The notes under the pieces were generated by a model. The model worked only from the letters and a program-made list of their open reading frames with translations, did not search any database and was not told where the DNA came from. From the NCBI GenBank assembly GCA_016869535.1, contig VGDX01000001.1:1-64000 (forward strand): a stretch of 64,000 bases of DNA, given 5' to 3'. The stretch is from Alphaproteobacteria bacterium (lineage in GTDB: Bacteria; Pseudomonadota; Alphaproteobacteria; Rhizobiales; Methyloligellaceae). Positions 16,716-24,852 of this stretch are shown here, in pieces. A program made the translations under genes and the position numbers. Every line of letters begins with the position of its first letter. The stretch's first letter is position 1.

Positions 16716-17855
16716 ATGTCCCTGCCGCACTGTTTCCTGATTGTTGGGAATACCCGTGTCGGTTCGACATGGATGGCGACGAGCTTTCACCTCCTACCCG
16801 GAATCCGCTGCCGTCGTGAGATACGTTGGCGGCATCCTTATCAGATCAAGGATCACGACGAGCACATCTATTTAGAAAGTTCAATCGGTTCCTTCAAGGA
16901 GGCGATACGCATTGCATGCCGCGAGTGGCTTCAAGCCGGGACATTGCACTCCGCTGCCAATTCAAACTGGAACCCTTCCGGTTTATAGCTCAGACGGTGC
17001 GCCTTGCGTTGCGCGAGTGGCTGCGATCGGGCGACATAGCATTCGGTTCCATATTCAAGCTAGACCCCTACGGGTTTATAGCTCGGCAAAGCTTTGCCAA
17101 GCTTCTCCCGAGACTGGAATCAGACGTTTACGTCTTCTTGCTCACGCGATCTTATGTCGAGATTTTCCAAAGCTGGAAGGCGATCGGCATCCGCCATCTC
17201 GTCAACCATGATGTCGCCGAACTCTCCCGCGACAGTCAACTCGTCGAGCGGATGGTCGCCAATCATAGTGCCGCTATTGTCCCCCGCTGCGTGGTGCTGA
17301 CAGCTAAAGGAGTGCCCATGGTGTCCTCCTATCCTCGTGATGCGATACTCTATCCGGTCGAAGAAGCCATCGAGGACTTACTGGTGTTATTCTATAACGA
17401 CATCATGTCGTTCCGTGCGTTTGGTCGCGCGGATTGCTTCGAGGTTGTGGAGTACAACGATATCGGGGGCAAGCTTCCCAGGCTCGCGTGCATACTCAAT
17501 CATAGCCTCGCCAAGGCGCAGGTCGAGCATCCTGGAGAAGCCGCTCACCTTGAAGGTAGAGCCCGACGACGCCTCATTGTTGCTTCCTTCAGAAGCGCTT
17601 CGAGCTGTCTCAGATTACCTTGAGGCCGAGTTCAGGAAAGTCCGCGATGGGAAAAATCCGCGAGGGTTTCTGCGGCACAATGCGGGTCGATCAGTTTTCA
17701 TTCTGCCCAGACTTGCACGCATCTTCGCGGCTCACCCGGAAACCAAGGACTTGGTAGAGCGGCTATCAGATTATTCGCCTAGAGGAAAAAGGTCGAAAGC
17801 CTGGATTTCTCAAAGGCCAGTGTATGAACCAATTTTTACCAGGCAGAATAGTTGA
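16716..17855 (+). pseudogene. family-B sulfotransferase-like pseudogene with internal duplication
   Basis: Three frames in succession spell one family-B protein. Frame 1 (16716-16988) has IVGNTRVGSTWMATS and REIRWRHPYQ. Frame 2 (to about 17540) has LLTRSYVEIFQSWK and the signature AIEDLLVLFYND. Frame 3 (to 17855) has the tail SQRPVYEP. The first break coincides with a diverged direct repeat of about 90 bases: the segment around 16906-16990 recurs at 16998-17083, offset 92-93 bases, and ends in GTTTATAGCTC in both copies. The second shift lies near 17520-17545. With two shifts and a duplication it cannot encode the normal protein. Confidence 0.85.
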
Positions 17856-17894
17856 GAGAGAACGCCAGTGATTCAAGTCGAACCGAGCACGAGA

Positions 17895-18110
17895 TCATGG
17901 GTGCCAAACGAAGCGCCGCCAGAGCGCGTCGGGGATCATCGCCGTGATCCGGTCCATTATATCTGATGCATCCGTTCCCGCCATTTCGGGGCTGGAACCT
18001 GACCTGAAGCGAGCGCCTGGAGGGGTAGGAGCGACCGTAGCATCGATCACGTAACAATCCACGATGCAACCGAGACAGTCTTGTTGTCGGCAAAAGTCCT
18101 GTATAAGTCA
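17895..18110 (-). pseudogene. C-terminal relic of a family-A sulfotransferase
   Basis: The minus strand carries about 70 open codons ending in TGA at 17897-17895. The translated tail has VDCYVID (compare ILDFYGI in the paralogues), then RFRSGSSPE, then ITAMIPDALWRRF. This aligns in order with the family-A end (FYDI...NFRSG..DEWR...MPDRLF.RFGW). A stop near 18110 and the absence of upstream family-A motifs show that only the C-terminal quarter remains. It occupies most of the gap between the damaged family-B gene and the TylF-like gene. Confidence 0.65.
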
Positions 18111-18179
18111 TTAGCAAAGTGCGCTCCCCACGATAGGATGCGCACGGCTTATGTCATACGCTTAAGCGGGTAAAGCGTG

Positions 18180-19217
18180 ATGTTATCAAGCACTGAACTG
18201 GAAGTACTGGATACCCCAGATGATCGTCGCGTTGACCGGTTTGTGGTTGAGGCGCAGCGTGCGTGGGAAGCAGGCAATTCAGTCAAGGCCATCGACGGGT
18301 ATTGTCAGGCACTGCGGTTGGTGAACCGGTATCCACCAGCCAAACGTGAGCTTGATAAGTTCGCCAAGTCGTTTTTTGCTGATGCTATATCTGCGCGGGA
18401 CGCGGGTGATACCGAGGGCGCCATCGTATTACTGGTGCGTTCGCGTGAGTTGAATCCGGATTCGGGTGAAGTGCGTGACGAGCTGAAACGGCTTCTCGCA
18501 TCCTTGACGCCTGGGCGCGACCTGACGACCGAATGCCTCGCTATGCCCGACGCGGCGAGAGCGAGCGCGATCTACCGCGAGGCAATCCAGACCTGCATGG
18601 AGTTCGTCGCCTATGGCGGGATAAGCGGTGAAATATTCGAGTTCGGCGTGCTTGGCGGGTGGACCGCGCGGATTTTCGCCGAGACCATGGTGGACCTGCA
18701 TTATCCCGCCGAGCTTTACCTATTCGACTCATTCACTGGATTGCCGCGCGACAAGCATGCACTCGATCAGGCAAGCTACGATGTCTCGCGGGGGGTCTGG
18801 GACGAAGAGATGGATGTGTCGCGGCTCGGGGAACAGATAGGCGAGAAGGTCCCTAAACACATTGGCCGATCTTTATCCCGCGTGATCAGCGCCGAGCGGA
18901 TCAAGATCAAGCCTGGATATTTTTCCGAAACGCTGCAACAGCCGCTTAAGCGAAAGGCCGCTTTGGTGCACCTCGATTGCGACCTCTACAGTTCGACGAA
19001 AGAGGTCCTCGATGGCCTTGATGAAATGCAAGCACTGCAGGATGGCACTGTGCTCATGTTTGACGATTGGAATTGTCACCGCGCCAATCCGGCATTCGGA
19101 CAACGTCGTGCCTTAACCGAATTTCTCGAGCCTCGCTCTGACCGATATTCCATCTCATCCTTCCTGAGATACGGTTTTAACTCTGCAGCCTTCATCCTGC
19201 ACGAAAAATCTCCGTGA
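18180..19217 (+). CDS. TylF/MycF-type methyltransferase with N-terminal TPR-like domain
   Basis: About 345 aa. Residues ~18-110 are two or three TPR-like helical hairpins (AWEAGNSVKAIDGYCQAL; DAGDTEGAIVLLVRSRELNP). The C-terminal ~220 residues are TylF-like: GEIFEFGVLGGWTARIF for SAM, LYLFDSFTGLP, HLDCDLYSST with the metal-binding Asp residues, and MFDDWNCH. TylF/MycF enzymes O-methylate sugars, and its neighbours suggest the island's glycan precursor. ATG at 18180 directly follows an in-frame GTG. The stop overlaps the start of the downstream family-B sulfotransferase gene by 4 bases (GTGA), so the two are translationally coupled. Confidence 0.85.
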   Translation: MLSSTELEVLDTPDDRRVDRFVVEAQRAWEAGNSVKAIDGYCQALRLVNRYPPAKRELDKFAKSFFADAISARDAGDTEGAIVLLVRSRELNPDSGEVRDELKRLLASLTPGRDLTTECLAMPDAARASAIYREAIQTCMEFVAYGGISGEIFEFGVLGGWTARIFAETMVDLHYPAELYLFDSFTGLPRDKHALDQASYDVSRGVWDEEMDVSRLGEQIGEKVPKHIGRSLSRVISAERIKIKPGYFSETLQQPLKRKAALVHLDCDLYSSTKEVLDGLDEMQALQDGTVLMFDDWNCHRANPAFGQRRALTEFLEPRSDRYSISSFLRYGFNSAAFILHEKSP

Positions 19218-20377
19218 GCATGTCCGGGGATCACCGCGTATCGACGGCGTACGTCTTAGTTGCGGGTAATACTCGCGTGGGATCTACCTGGCTCTCGGCG
19301 AGCATGCATCAGTTACCGCAAATTCACTGTACGCGAGAGATCCGGTGGCTGATGCCATACCAGGAAGCACCGCTGCCGGTTCATACTTATATCGAAGCCG
19401 GCACCACTTCTATGAAAGAACGACTTGATGCCAGCTGTTCTGATGCTTGGAAGCCGGGGTTAATGGTGAAGGGCGCCAAGTTGAAATTCGACCCTTATGG
19501 TTTTGTGCCTCCAGAATGGTTTGCCCGTCTTGGGAACATCGTCGAGAACGATATTCGGGTGATATTTCTGCGACGCCCTTACATCGAGATCTTCGGCACA
19601 TGGAAGTCGTTTGGAATTAGACAGCTTGCTAACGAAGATGCTCTGGCGCGAATGCAGCGCGACGGCGATCCGATCGTTGAGGACGAAAGGATACGGCTCG
19701 ACCGATTTTTCTCAACAAGCGATGCCCCTTTGGAGATGAAGAATGTCGTAATATCCTCTAATGGTCAGATATATGGTCCAGAGGCGCAGAGATATTTGAA
19801 TGGAGTAGATTCGAACAACGTCATTTGTTACCCGGTCGAGGAGGCAATCGATGATCATTTGGTGTTATTTTACAACGATTTGCTCACACTTTCCCTGCAA
19901 GGACACGGCCTTCAACTGATGTCCTATGCTGACCTGGCGGATGAGTTCTCGAGGGTTTTAGCTTCTCTGCATATCAAAATTTCCGAATCTGCTAGCCGCC
20001 AAGCGATGGCGAAGGCCTCTACAAAACGTATTGAGGACATAAACGCGGATTTGGTTCACCCAAGCGGCGCCTTAACAGCGATCTCGAACTATCTTGATAT
20101 GCTTTTCCACCAAGTTCGATGCGGTGAGACGACGATCGAGGAAGTCATCCGTTACGATTCGGATCACGAGACCGTCTCCTTTTTGTTGCCTGGCCTCTCC
20201 GATATTTTTCTTGCGCATGAGGAAACTCGCGCATTGCAGACCAGCCTGAAGCCAATGTCCCCATCGCAACGTAGGTCGTTTGACGTCCGGACCGGGCGAT
20301 GGACAAGCGGCCGGGAAATCTATCAGCCTTTGACCGCCGTGGGTTATAGCTCTAGATGGACGGCCTTAACTGCATGA
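19214..20377 (+). CDS. family-B sulfotransferase-like protein
   Basis: 387 aa, intact. The P-loop-like motif AGNTRVGSTWLSAS (17-30) corresponds to the 5'-phosphosulfate loop of sulfotransferases, and FLRRPYIEIFGTWK (118-131) takes the place of the 3'-phosphate-binding R-P-x-x...SW motif. A charged middle region follows, then the family signature AIDDHLVLFYND (one substitution) and a tail ending with GREIYQP. It has no signal peptide or membrane helix, so it should be cytoplasmic. It starts with GTG inside the stop of the TylF-like gene. I infer sulfate transfer to a sugar; the family is divergent and another group transfer is possible. Confidence 0.72.
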   Translation: MSMSGDHRVSTAYVLVAGNTRVGSTWLSASMHQLPQIHCTREIRWLMPYQEAPLPVHTYIEAGTTSMKERLDASCSDAWKPGLMVKGAKLKFDPYGFVPPEWFARLGNIVENDIRVIFLRRPYIEIFGTWKSFGIRQLANEDALARMQRDGDPIVEDERIRLDRFFSTSDAPLEMKNVVISSNGQIYGPEAQRYLNGVDSNNVICYPVEEAIDDHLVLFYNDLLTLSLQGHGLQLMSYADLADEFSRVLASLHIKISESASRQAMAKASTKRIEDINADLVHPSGALTAISNYLDMLFHQVRCGETTIEEVIRYDSDHETVSFLLPGLSDIFLAHEETRALQTSLKPMSPSQRRSFDVRTGRWTSGREIYQPLTAVGYSSRWTALTA

Positions 20378-20499
20378 GATTGCGCGCGAGGGAAGGGCTA
20401 CATCCTGTGGTGCAGCGTACCCCCGACAAGGCCTTATTCATTGATTAGTATCGCTTTATGCTGGAAGGCCATACCGTCTAGAGGAAATAGCACGCGCTC

Positions 20500-22356
20500 A
20501 TGGTGGCTTTGACTGCAAACGAACAAAGGAGCTCGGTCCACCAGTTCTTCGATCTTCTGCGTTTGCGCTTCCAGTATTATCGCAAGGTCGCGAGTTGGAT
20601 GCTTGTCGACTCGGTGTGGCGGTTCCGTTGGCCGCTTGCTTGGTTCCTGGCGGCCAGCGCATTTGCCATCGCGTTACAGGGCGCGGCTCTCGGGTTATTC
20701 GTCGGCTATGGCCGCAAGCTGGAAAGCCAAACCAGCATCGAGCTCTGGGGACTTAGCGCTGATACCGCGCAATCCTATACGCTTCTTGCCGCTGCGATTG
20801 GCATCGGCGGATTGCTGTTCGTGCTGTCGTCCTTCGTTCGGATGTATGCGCAGAAGGGTTTTGCCAATCTCAGCGTTCGCTATGGTCTATTTTGCACCGA
20901 GCGGCTGTTTACGATCGTGGCGGGCGCTCTGCACGGCGCCGGCTGGAAAGACGTGCCTCTCGCTCAGGCCGAGTTCAGGAAACTGGTGACGGGTTCCGGT
21001 GTCATTTGCAGCCGCACCATGTATGCCTTGTTGGGCATGGTGCCGCAGGCGATAGGCTTGGTGGTCTATAGCGCATTCCTGGTCTATCTCGATCTGCTCC
21101 TGACACTGGCCATCCTGCTGATCCTCTGCCTGTCTCTGTTGTTCTTCTATGGACTGAGCGTGCAGATGTCGCGCGTGATCCGTTTGCGAGCCGAGAAGAG
21201 GATGCCCATGGTCGCCGGCTACGAGCGTCTGCTCAGCTTCATCAAGTTCGCTCCGGAGCCCATCGTCTCAGGCCATTTACTGCTTCACGATGTCGTATGG
21301 AAAGGCAGTTTCGCGGATTTTTTCCGGGCTATTTTCCATACCAAGATATTGGGAATGAGAAGCGCTCAGGTCGGCGAAATCACCCAGGCCATCGTGCTCG
21401 TCGTGATCGGCATCACGTTGGGCGGAAGAATCTTGGTTACCGGCACGGGTTTTGGCGACCTCATAGCCTACCTGATCGCCGGCCGTATGGCGATGGGTGC
21501 CTTTACAAGCCTGATCGGTACGATGGTGAGGATCCATCGCTACTATCCCGTGATCTCCAATTACTTCAATCTTATCGACTGGCTTGAGCGGCTGCGAGAT
21601 AGTGCTCCGAAGGTGCTATCAAAGGACGCCATTAAATCCGCTATCATTACCGCACCCTCTCTTGCCAATGAGACATCCGTTCCGGAGCTTTTCCCTGGAG
21701 ACCGGATCGCGCTCGTAACACCTAAGCCATTCGACCGGTTTGCGCTGTTGCAGGTCTTGCTGGCATTGCGCATCGGCGACGGCAGAGGTCGAATTACAAA
21801 AGGATCCGTGCCTCCGGCGGCATGCTGGCTGGTGCCAGAGGTGCCAGGAGAGATTCCAATGTCATTCCTTGAAGGCACCGGATTGCCGGCGGACACGACC
21901 TCTGCACAACTGCGCCGAGGCCTGACCAAGCTTGGTCTGCTGAAGAAGGCGATTACCGGTCTACCGAAAGATCTTGCTGCAACGCTGGACAAAGAGGCTT
22001 GGTTAGGGGTGAACCACGGCAGTGTTGTAGGTGCCCATCTTGTCGGCGCGAAAGCATCCGGCCGTCCGCTTGTTGCGATTGGTGCCAATAGCCTTGACGC
22101 CATTGGCAAAAGAGGCACCCTCAATGTCCTCAGAACGCTTCTTGCTGATCGCATCCTGATCGTCGCTCTCAGGCCTGCCGAGGCTACAAGGGCAGGGAGC
22201 CTCGGCGAGCGGCATGTCTTGCTCTATGACGGCGATGAGATCGTCGGCTATCTGCCGGTCGAGGAAGTCAAGGCCCGGCTTGATTTCATCAAGGGCATGG
22301 AGCGTGCGCGCAAGGAGGCTGTCGACGACATGCTCCTGGACGAGGAAGAGCTGTAG
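20500..22356 (+). CDS. ABC-exporter-like membrane protein with degenerate ATPase domain
   Basis: 618 aa. Residues ~45-345 contain about six hydrophobic segments arranged like an ABC-type exporter membrane domain. Residues ~385-600 have the order of an ABC ATPase domain but lack its chemistry. The Walker A position reads LVTPKPFDRFALLQVLL with no GxxGxGKST. The signature region reads GVNHGSVVGAHLVGAKA rather than LSGGQ. The Walker B/D-loop position reads PLVAIGANSLDAIG instead of LLLDEPTSALD, with Ala/Asn in place of the catalytic acids. It may be a non-hydrolysing partner or scaffold. It is convergent, 17 bases from the ParB-like gene. Confidence 0.65.
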   Translation: MVALTANEQRSSVHQFFDLLRLRFQYYRKVASWMLVDSVWRFRWPLAWFLAASAFAIALQGAALGLFVGYGRKLESQTSIELWGLSADTAQSYTLLAAAIGIGGLLFVLSSFVRMYAQKGFANLSVRYGLFCTERLFTIVAGALHGAGWKDVPLAQAEFRKLVTGSGVICSRTMYALLGMVPQAIGLVVYSAFLVYLDLLLTLAILLILCLSLLFFYGLSVQMSRVIRLRAEKRMPMVAGYERLLSFIKFAPEPIVSGHLLLHDVVWKGSFADFFRAIFHTKILGMRSAQVGEITQAIVLVVIGITLGGRILVTGTGFGDLIAYLIAGRMAMGAFTSLIGTMVRIHRYYPVISNYFNLIDWLERLRDSAPKVLSKDAIKSAIITAPSLANETSVPELFPGDRIALVTPKPFDRFALLQVLLALRIGDGRGRITKGSVPPAACWLVPEVPGEIPMSFLEGTGLPADTTSAQLRRGLTKLGLLKKAITGLPKDLAATLDKEAWLGVNHGSVVGAHLVGAKASGRPLVAIGANSLDAIGKRGTLNVLRTLLADRILIVALRPAEATRAGSLGERHVLLYDGDEIVGYLPVEEVKARLDFIKGMERARKEAVDDMLLDEEEL

Positions 22357-22373
22357 GCCGGCCTCTTCGCGCC

Positions 22374-23237
22374 CTACGCGCGAATATCCTTGGCGGCACG
22401 GATCGATGGGCAGCTGGCAGGTTGGCGTCCTTCGAAAATGCGGTCGAAAATTTCCAGCGCCTGAGCCACGGTGAACAGTCCCTTGCGGACGTTCGGCCAT
22501 GAAGCGGAATGTTCGCGGCGGATCGGTTTGTTGTTTATGGCCATCGGTGCATGCGACCAGCCTAGCGCGGCCAGTACGGAGCGGCGATGGTTGCCATGCG
22601 TGCCAAGAATCCGCCACTCAGTGCCGCGAATCATCAGCTTGCCCTTAATATGGGCTCTAATGTCATTCCGGTCCGGGTCGGCATTTGGATCGTCCGTCTC
22701 AAACCCGTATCGTTTGATTATGTCGGTGAGCAGGCTGAGCCGCGCGAACTCGAATTCGCCCTTGCGCCGGGACATAGGACCGGCCCACACATAACCTTCT
22801 TCTCCCGATATATCGGCACCCTTCTGCCTATTCTCCTGGCGCATGGATTTCAGCTTCCGTGCTTGTCTTCTGATCGGGTCATCCGATCGCCAGGGATAGA
22901 CGAAGGCGTGAATCGGACTTGCGGCCAAGGTCGAGCCTTCCGGCAAGCCGAGCAGATCGGCGGCGTTCGCCGGGGTCCACCGGCTATAGAACCACTCCAG
23001 CCATGAGCCACGATAGGTCTTTTGCTCGCCTCTCAGGTAGGCTTGCACCGTGGCAACGAAAGGCTCGCCGGAGGCGCGCGTGACGGAGAAGGCCAGTGGA
23101 CCGAGATTGCGGACTTGCTCAAGAGGAACCTGGATCAGGACCGGCTGTCCTCCGCTATGTTCGAACGCTTCCCTTGGGTCGTCGATGACATCGCGTAAGT
23201 CGACCGCATCGGCGATATTTTTTTTCAGTTTTGTCAC
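22374..23237 (-). CDS. hypothetical protein with ParB-like C-terminal motif
   Basis: 287-aa soluble protein with no signal peptide. A motif near the C-terminal third, IRGTEWRILGTHGNHRRSVLAALGW, resembles the ParB/sulfiredoxin-like G-x-HR-xxA-xxxLG segment, which in ParB relatives binds nucleotide or DNA. The rest is basic and rich in aromatic residues and is not recognised. It overlaps the upstream P-loop NTPase gene by 4 bases, so it is the last gene of a three-gene minus-strand operon (sulfotransferase-like, NTPase, this). It does not look like a chromosome-partitioning ParB. The function is unknown. Confidence 0.6.
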   Translation of the reverse strand: MTKLKKNIADAVDLRDVIDDPREAFEHSGGQPVLIQVPLEQVRNLGPLAFSVTRASGEPFVATVQAYLRGEQKTYRGSWLEWFYSRWTPANAADLLGLPEGSTLAASPIHAFVYPWRSDDPIRRQARKLKSMRQENRQKGADISGEEGYVWAGPMSRRKGEFEFARLSLLTDIIKRYGFETDDPNADPDRNDIRAHIKGKLMIRGTEWRILGTHGNHRRSVLAALGWSHAPMAINNKPIRREHSASWPNVRKGLFTVAQALEIFDRIFEGRQPASCPSIRAAKDIRA

Positions 23238-23887
23238 GAGGTGCCGTTCTGGAAAGAATAAAGACGCCAGCGGAAGTTCCTGCCTATTTCTCCATCTGGC
23301 TCCAGTCTAACAGACTGAACGGTTAAGCCCTCGCGCGAGAGTGAGGTGAGATAATTTTCCCAACATTCATATATCTCATCGAGCCATCCCGGCTGTGAAT
23401 AGAGCTTGCTCCAAAAGCTGATGATTTGCGTTTGGTCATCGAGCCACTTTCTGGATTTTAATGCCCGGCGCCACCATGCACCGGGGCTCGCTATATGACG
23501 AAACTGATCGGTAAGCCGCTGAGGCGACGCGCGCAAAACAACAGTTGTAATCAAGGTTGCTGCTCGAACCAAACGCAGATCCGGATCCCATAAATAGGGT
23601 TTTTTACCTTTACGGTTATTCAGAGTGTATTCAACGACAACGCCGTAAGGAGGGCTTCCTGTCACCCATGTGTCAATTACGGCGTCTTGATCCGGGTTCC
23701 GCTTCGGCAGCAAAAACCAATTCTCCGCACCATCCGGCAGCATGGCTTTGATTTCCGGTTGTAATCTTCCCGATAGCAGAGCGGTCAGGAACGTCGTCTT
23801 TCCCACACCAGTCGCACCGGCGATAATAAGGAGATGGCCGATGCGGGGAAGTGAATCCGGGGGGTAAGTCTCGACAGCCCTCTTCAT
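23234..23887 (-). CDS. P-loop NTPase of unknown function
   Basis: 217 aa with a clear Walker A, IIAGATGVGKTTFL (about 21-34), close to the N-terminus. No obvious Walker B or GTPase NKxD motif was seen. The following sequence is rich in Trp and Arg. It could be a small kinase or ATPase that works on a glycan precursor or activates the neighbouring enzymes, but no family can be named. It lies 11 bases after the family-A sulfotransferase gene and overlaps the ParB-like gene by 4 bases, which is strong evidence for joint expression. Confidence 0.68.
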   Translation of the reverse strand: MKRAVETYPPDSLPRIGHLLIIAGATGVGKTTFLTALLSGRLQPEIKAMLPDGAENWFLLPKRNPDQDAVIDTWVTGSPPYGVVVEYTLNNRKGKKPYLWDPDLRLVRAATLITTVVLRASPQRLTDQFRHIASPGAWWRRALKSRKWLDDQTQIISFWSKLYSQPGWLDEIYECWENYLTSLSREGLTVQSVRLEPDGEIGRNFRWRLYSFQNGTS

Positions 23888-23898
23888 CGTGCAGCCCG

Positions 23899-24798
23899 TC
23901 AGCGCTCAAACCCAAAATATTCGAACAAACGGTCAGGCATCATCCGCGTCATACGCGTGATTCGATCCGGTGAAATCGCCTTGCGCCACGTCTCCGCAGC
24001 GTGCCTGTCCTTCGCTGATGCATCCGGCCACGCATCGACTGGAAGTCCGTAGAAAGTGGAAAGAGAGTGGAAAAATGCCGTCTCATCGGTAAGCAGAGTC
24101 TCATACGGGGCAAGGTGAATGTCGATGCTTCGGGCGCCGAGCAAATTCACCCAGCCATTGAGCCAAGAGACCGCATCGGCGAGGAAAGTATCGATGCAAT
24201 GATCGAGTTGCTGTTGGTGGCTCATGGCGGCGAACGCGTCCGAACTGAGCCGGATGGCTGAAAGAGAGCCAGGGGAGCGAATGAGGTTGTAGGTCACGGC
24301 TCTAGGATCTCGGACATAAAGGACGACCCTGGTCAGTCCATTCGCGCACAATCGCTGGATAGCTTCGTTATCGCTCGGAAGGGGCGCTTCGGTCACAAGT
24401 CCGCCTTGACCGAATTCTTCCGCCATCCATGTCTGCACTGTGAAGTCGGGGAACTCGCCGATGCCGAGCACGCGTCCAGTCCGATAACCATAGGTCTTCG
24501 CCATTCTCGATATGACATATTGCGCGCCCGATTTCGGCAAGGCGGCAATGACGACACTCGGCCGGTCTTTGAGCGCCGCCAACTCCGCCGCGCTGCGGCG
24601 AAGAGGCTTGTAGGCATCGACGGCATTCAGCTCCCGCTTGAAGCTTCGATAGGCGTCGCCGCGCAGAATCTTGGCGGCGATGGCCGACAGGATTTGCAGG
24701 CGCGTGAGACCCGGAAAGGCGCCACGAAAATTGGTGAATCGCCGTTGCAATCTCCGTAAGGTGGCGCGAGCATCCAATCCCGCGCGAGAGCCGTCCAT
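23899..24798 (-). CDS. family-A sulfotransferase-like protein
   Basis: 299 aa. A basic helical leader (about 1-78) precedes the catalytic-type domain. The 5'-phosphosulfate-like loop is IAALPKSGAQYV (84-95, with GAQ instead of GTK), the 3'-phosphate motif is LYVRDPRAVTY (160-170), and the C-terminal ETWRKAISPDR...MMPDRLFEYFGF is as in the other family-A members. No signal peptide. It is the first gene of the operon with the P-loop NTPase and the ParB-like protein, and is divergent from another family-A gene whose start is only 54 bases away. Confidence 0.75.
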   Translation of the reverse strand: MDGSRAGLDARATLRRLQRRFTNFRGAFPGLTRLQILSAIAAKILRGDAYRSFKRELNAVDAYKPLRRSAAELAALKDRPSVVIAALPKSGAQYVISRMAKTYGYRTGRVLGIGEFPDFTVQTWMAEEFGQGGLVTEAPLPSDNEAIQRLCANGLTRVVLYVRDPRAVTYNLIRSPGSLSAIRLSSDAFAAMSHQQQLDHCIDTFLADAVSWLNGWVNLLGARSIDIHLAPYETLLTDETAFFHSLSTFYGLPVDAWPDASAKDRHAAETWRKAISPDRITRMTRMMPDRLFEYFGFER

Positions 24799-24852
24799 TA
24801 GTACGAGCCCCTACACATTGTCGCCTTTGTTGGAAATTGGTAGTTATTAAAC

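Noticed and set aside
21561..22154. 197-codon minus-strand open frame
   Set aside because: Antisense to the ABC-like protein; Ser/Arg-rich without a start signal or motif.
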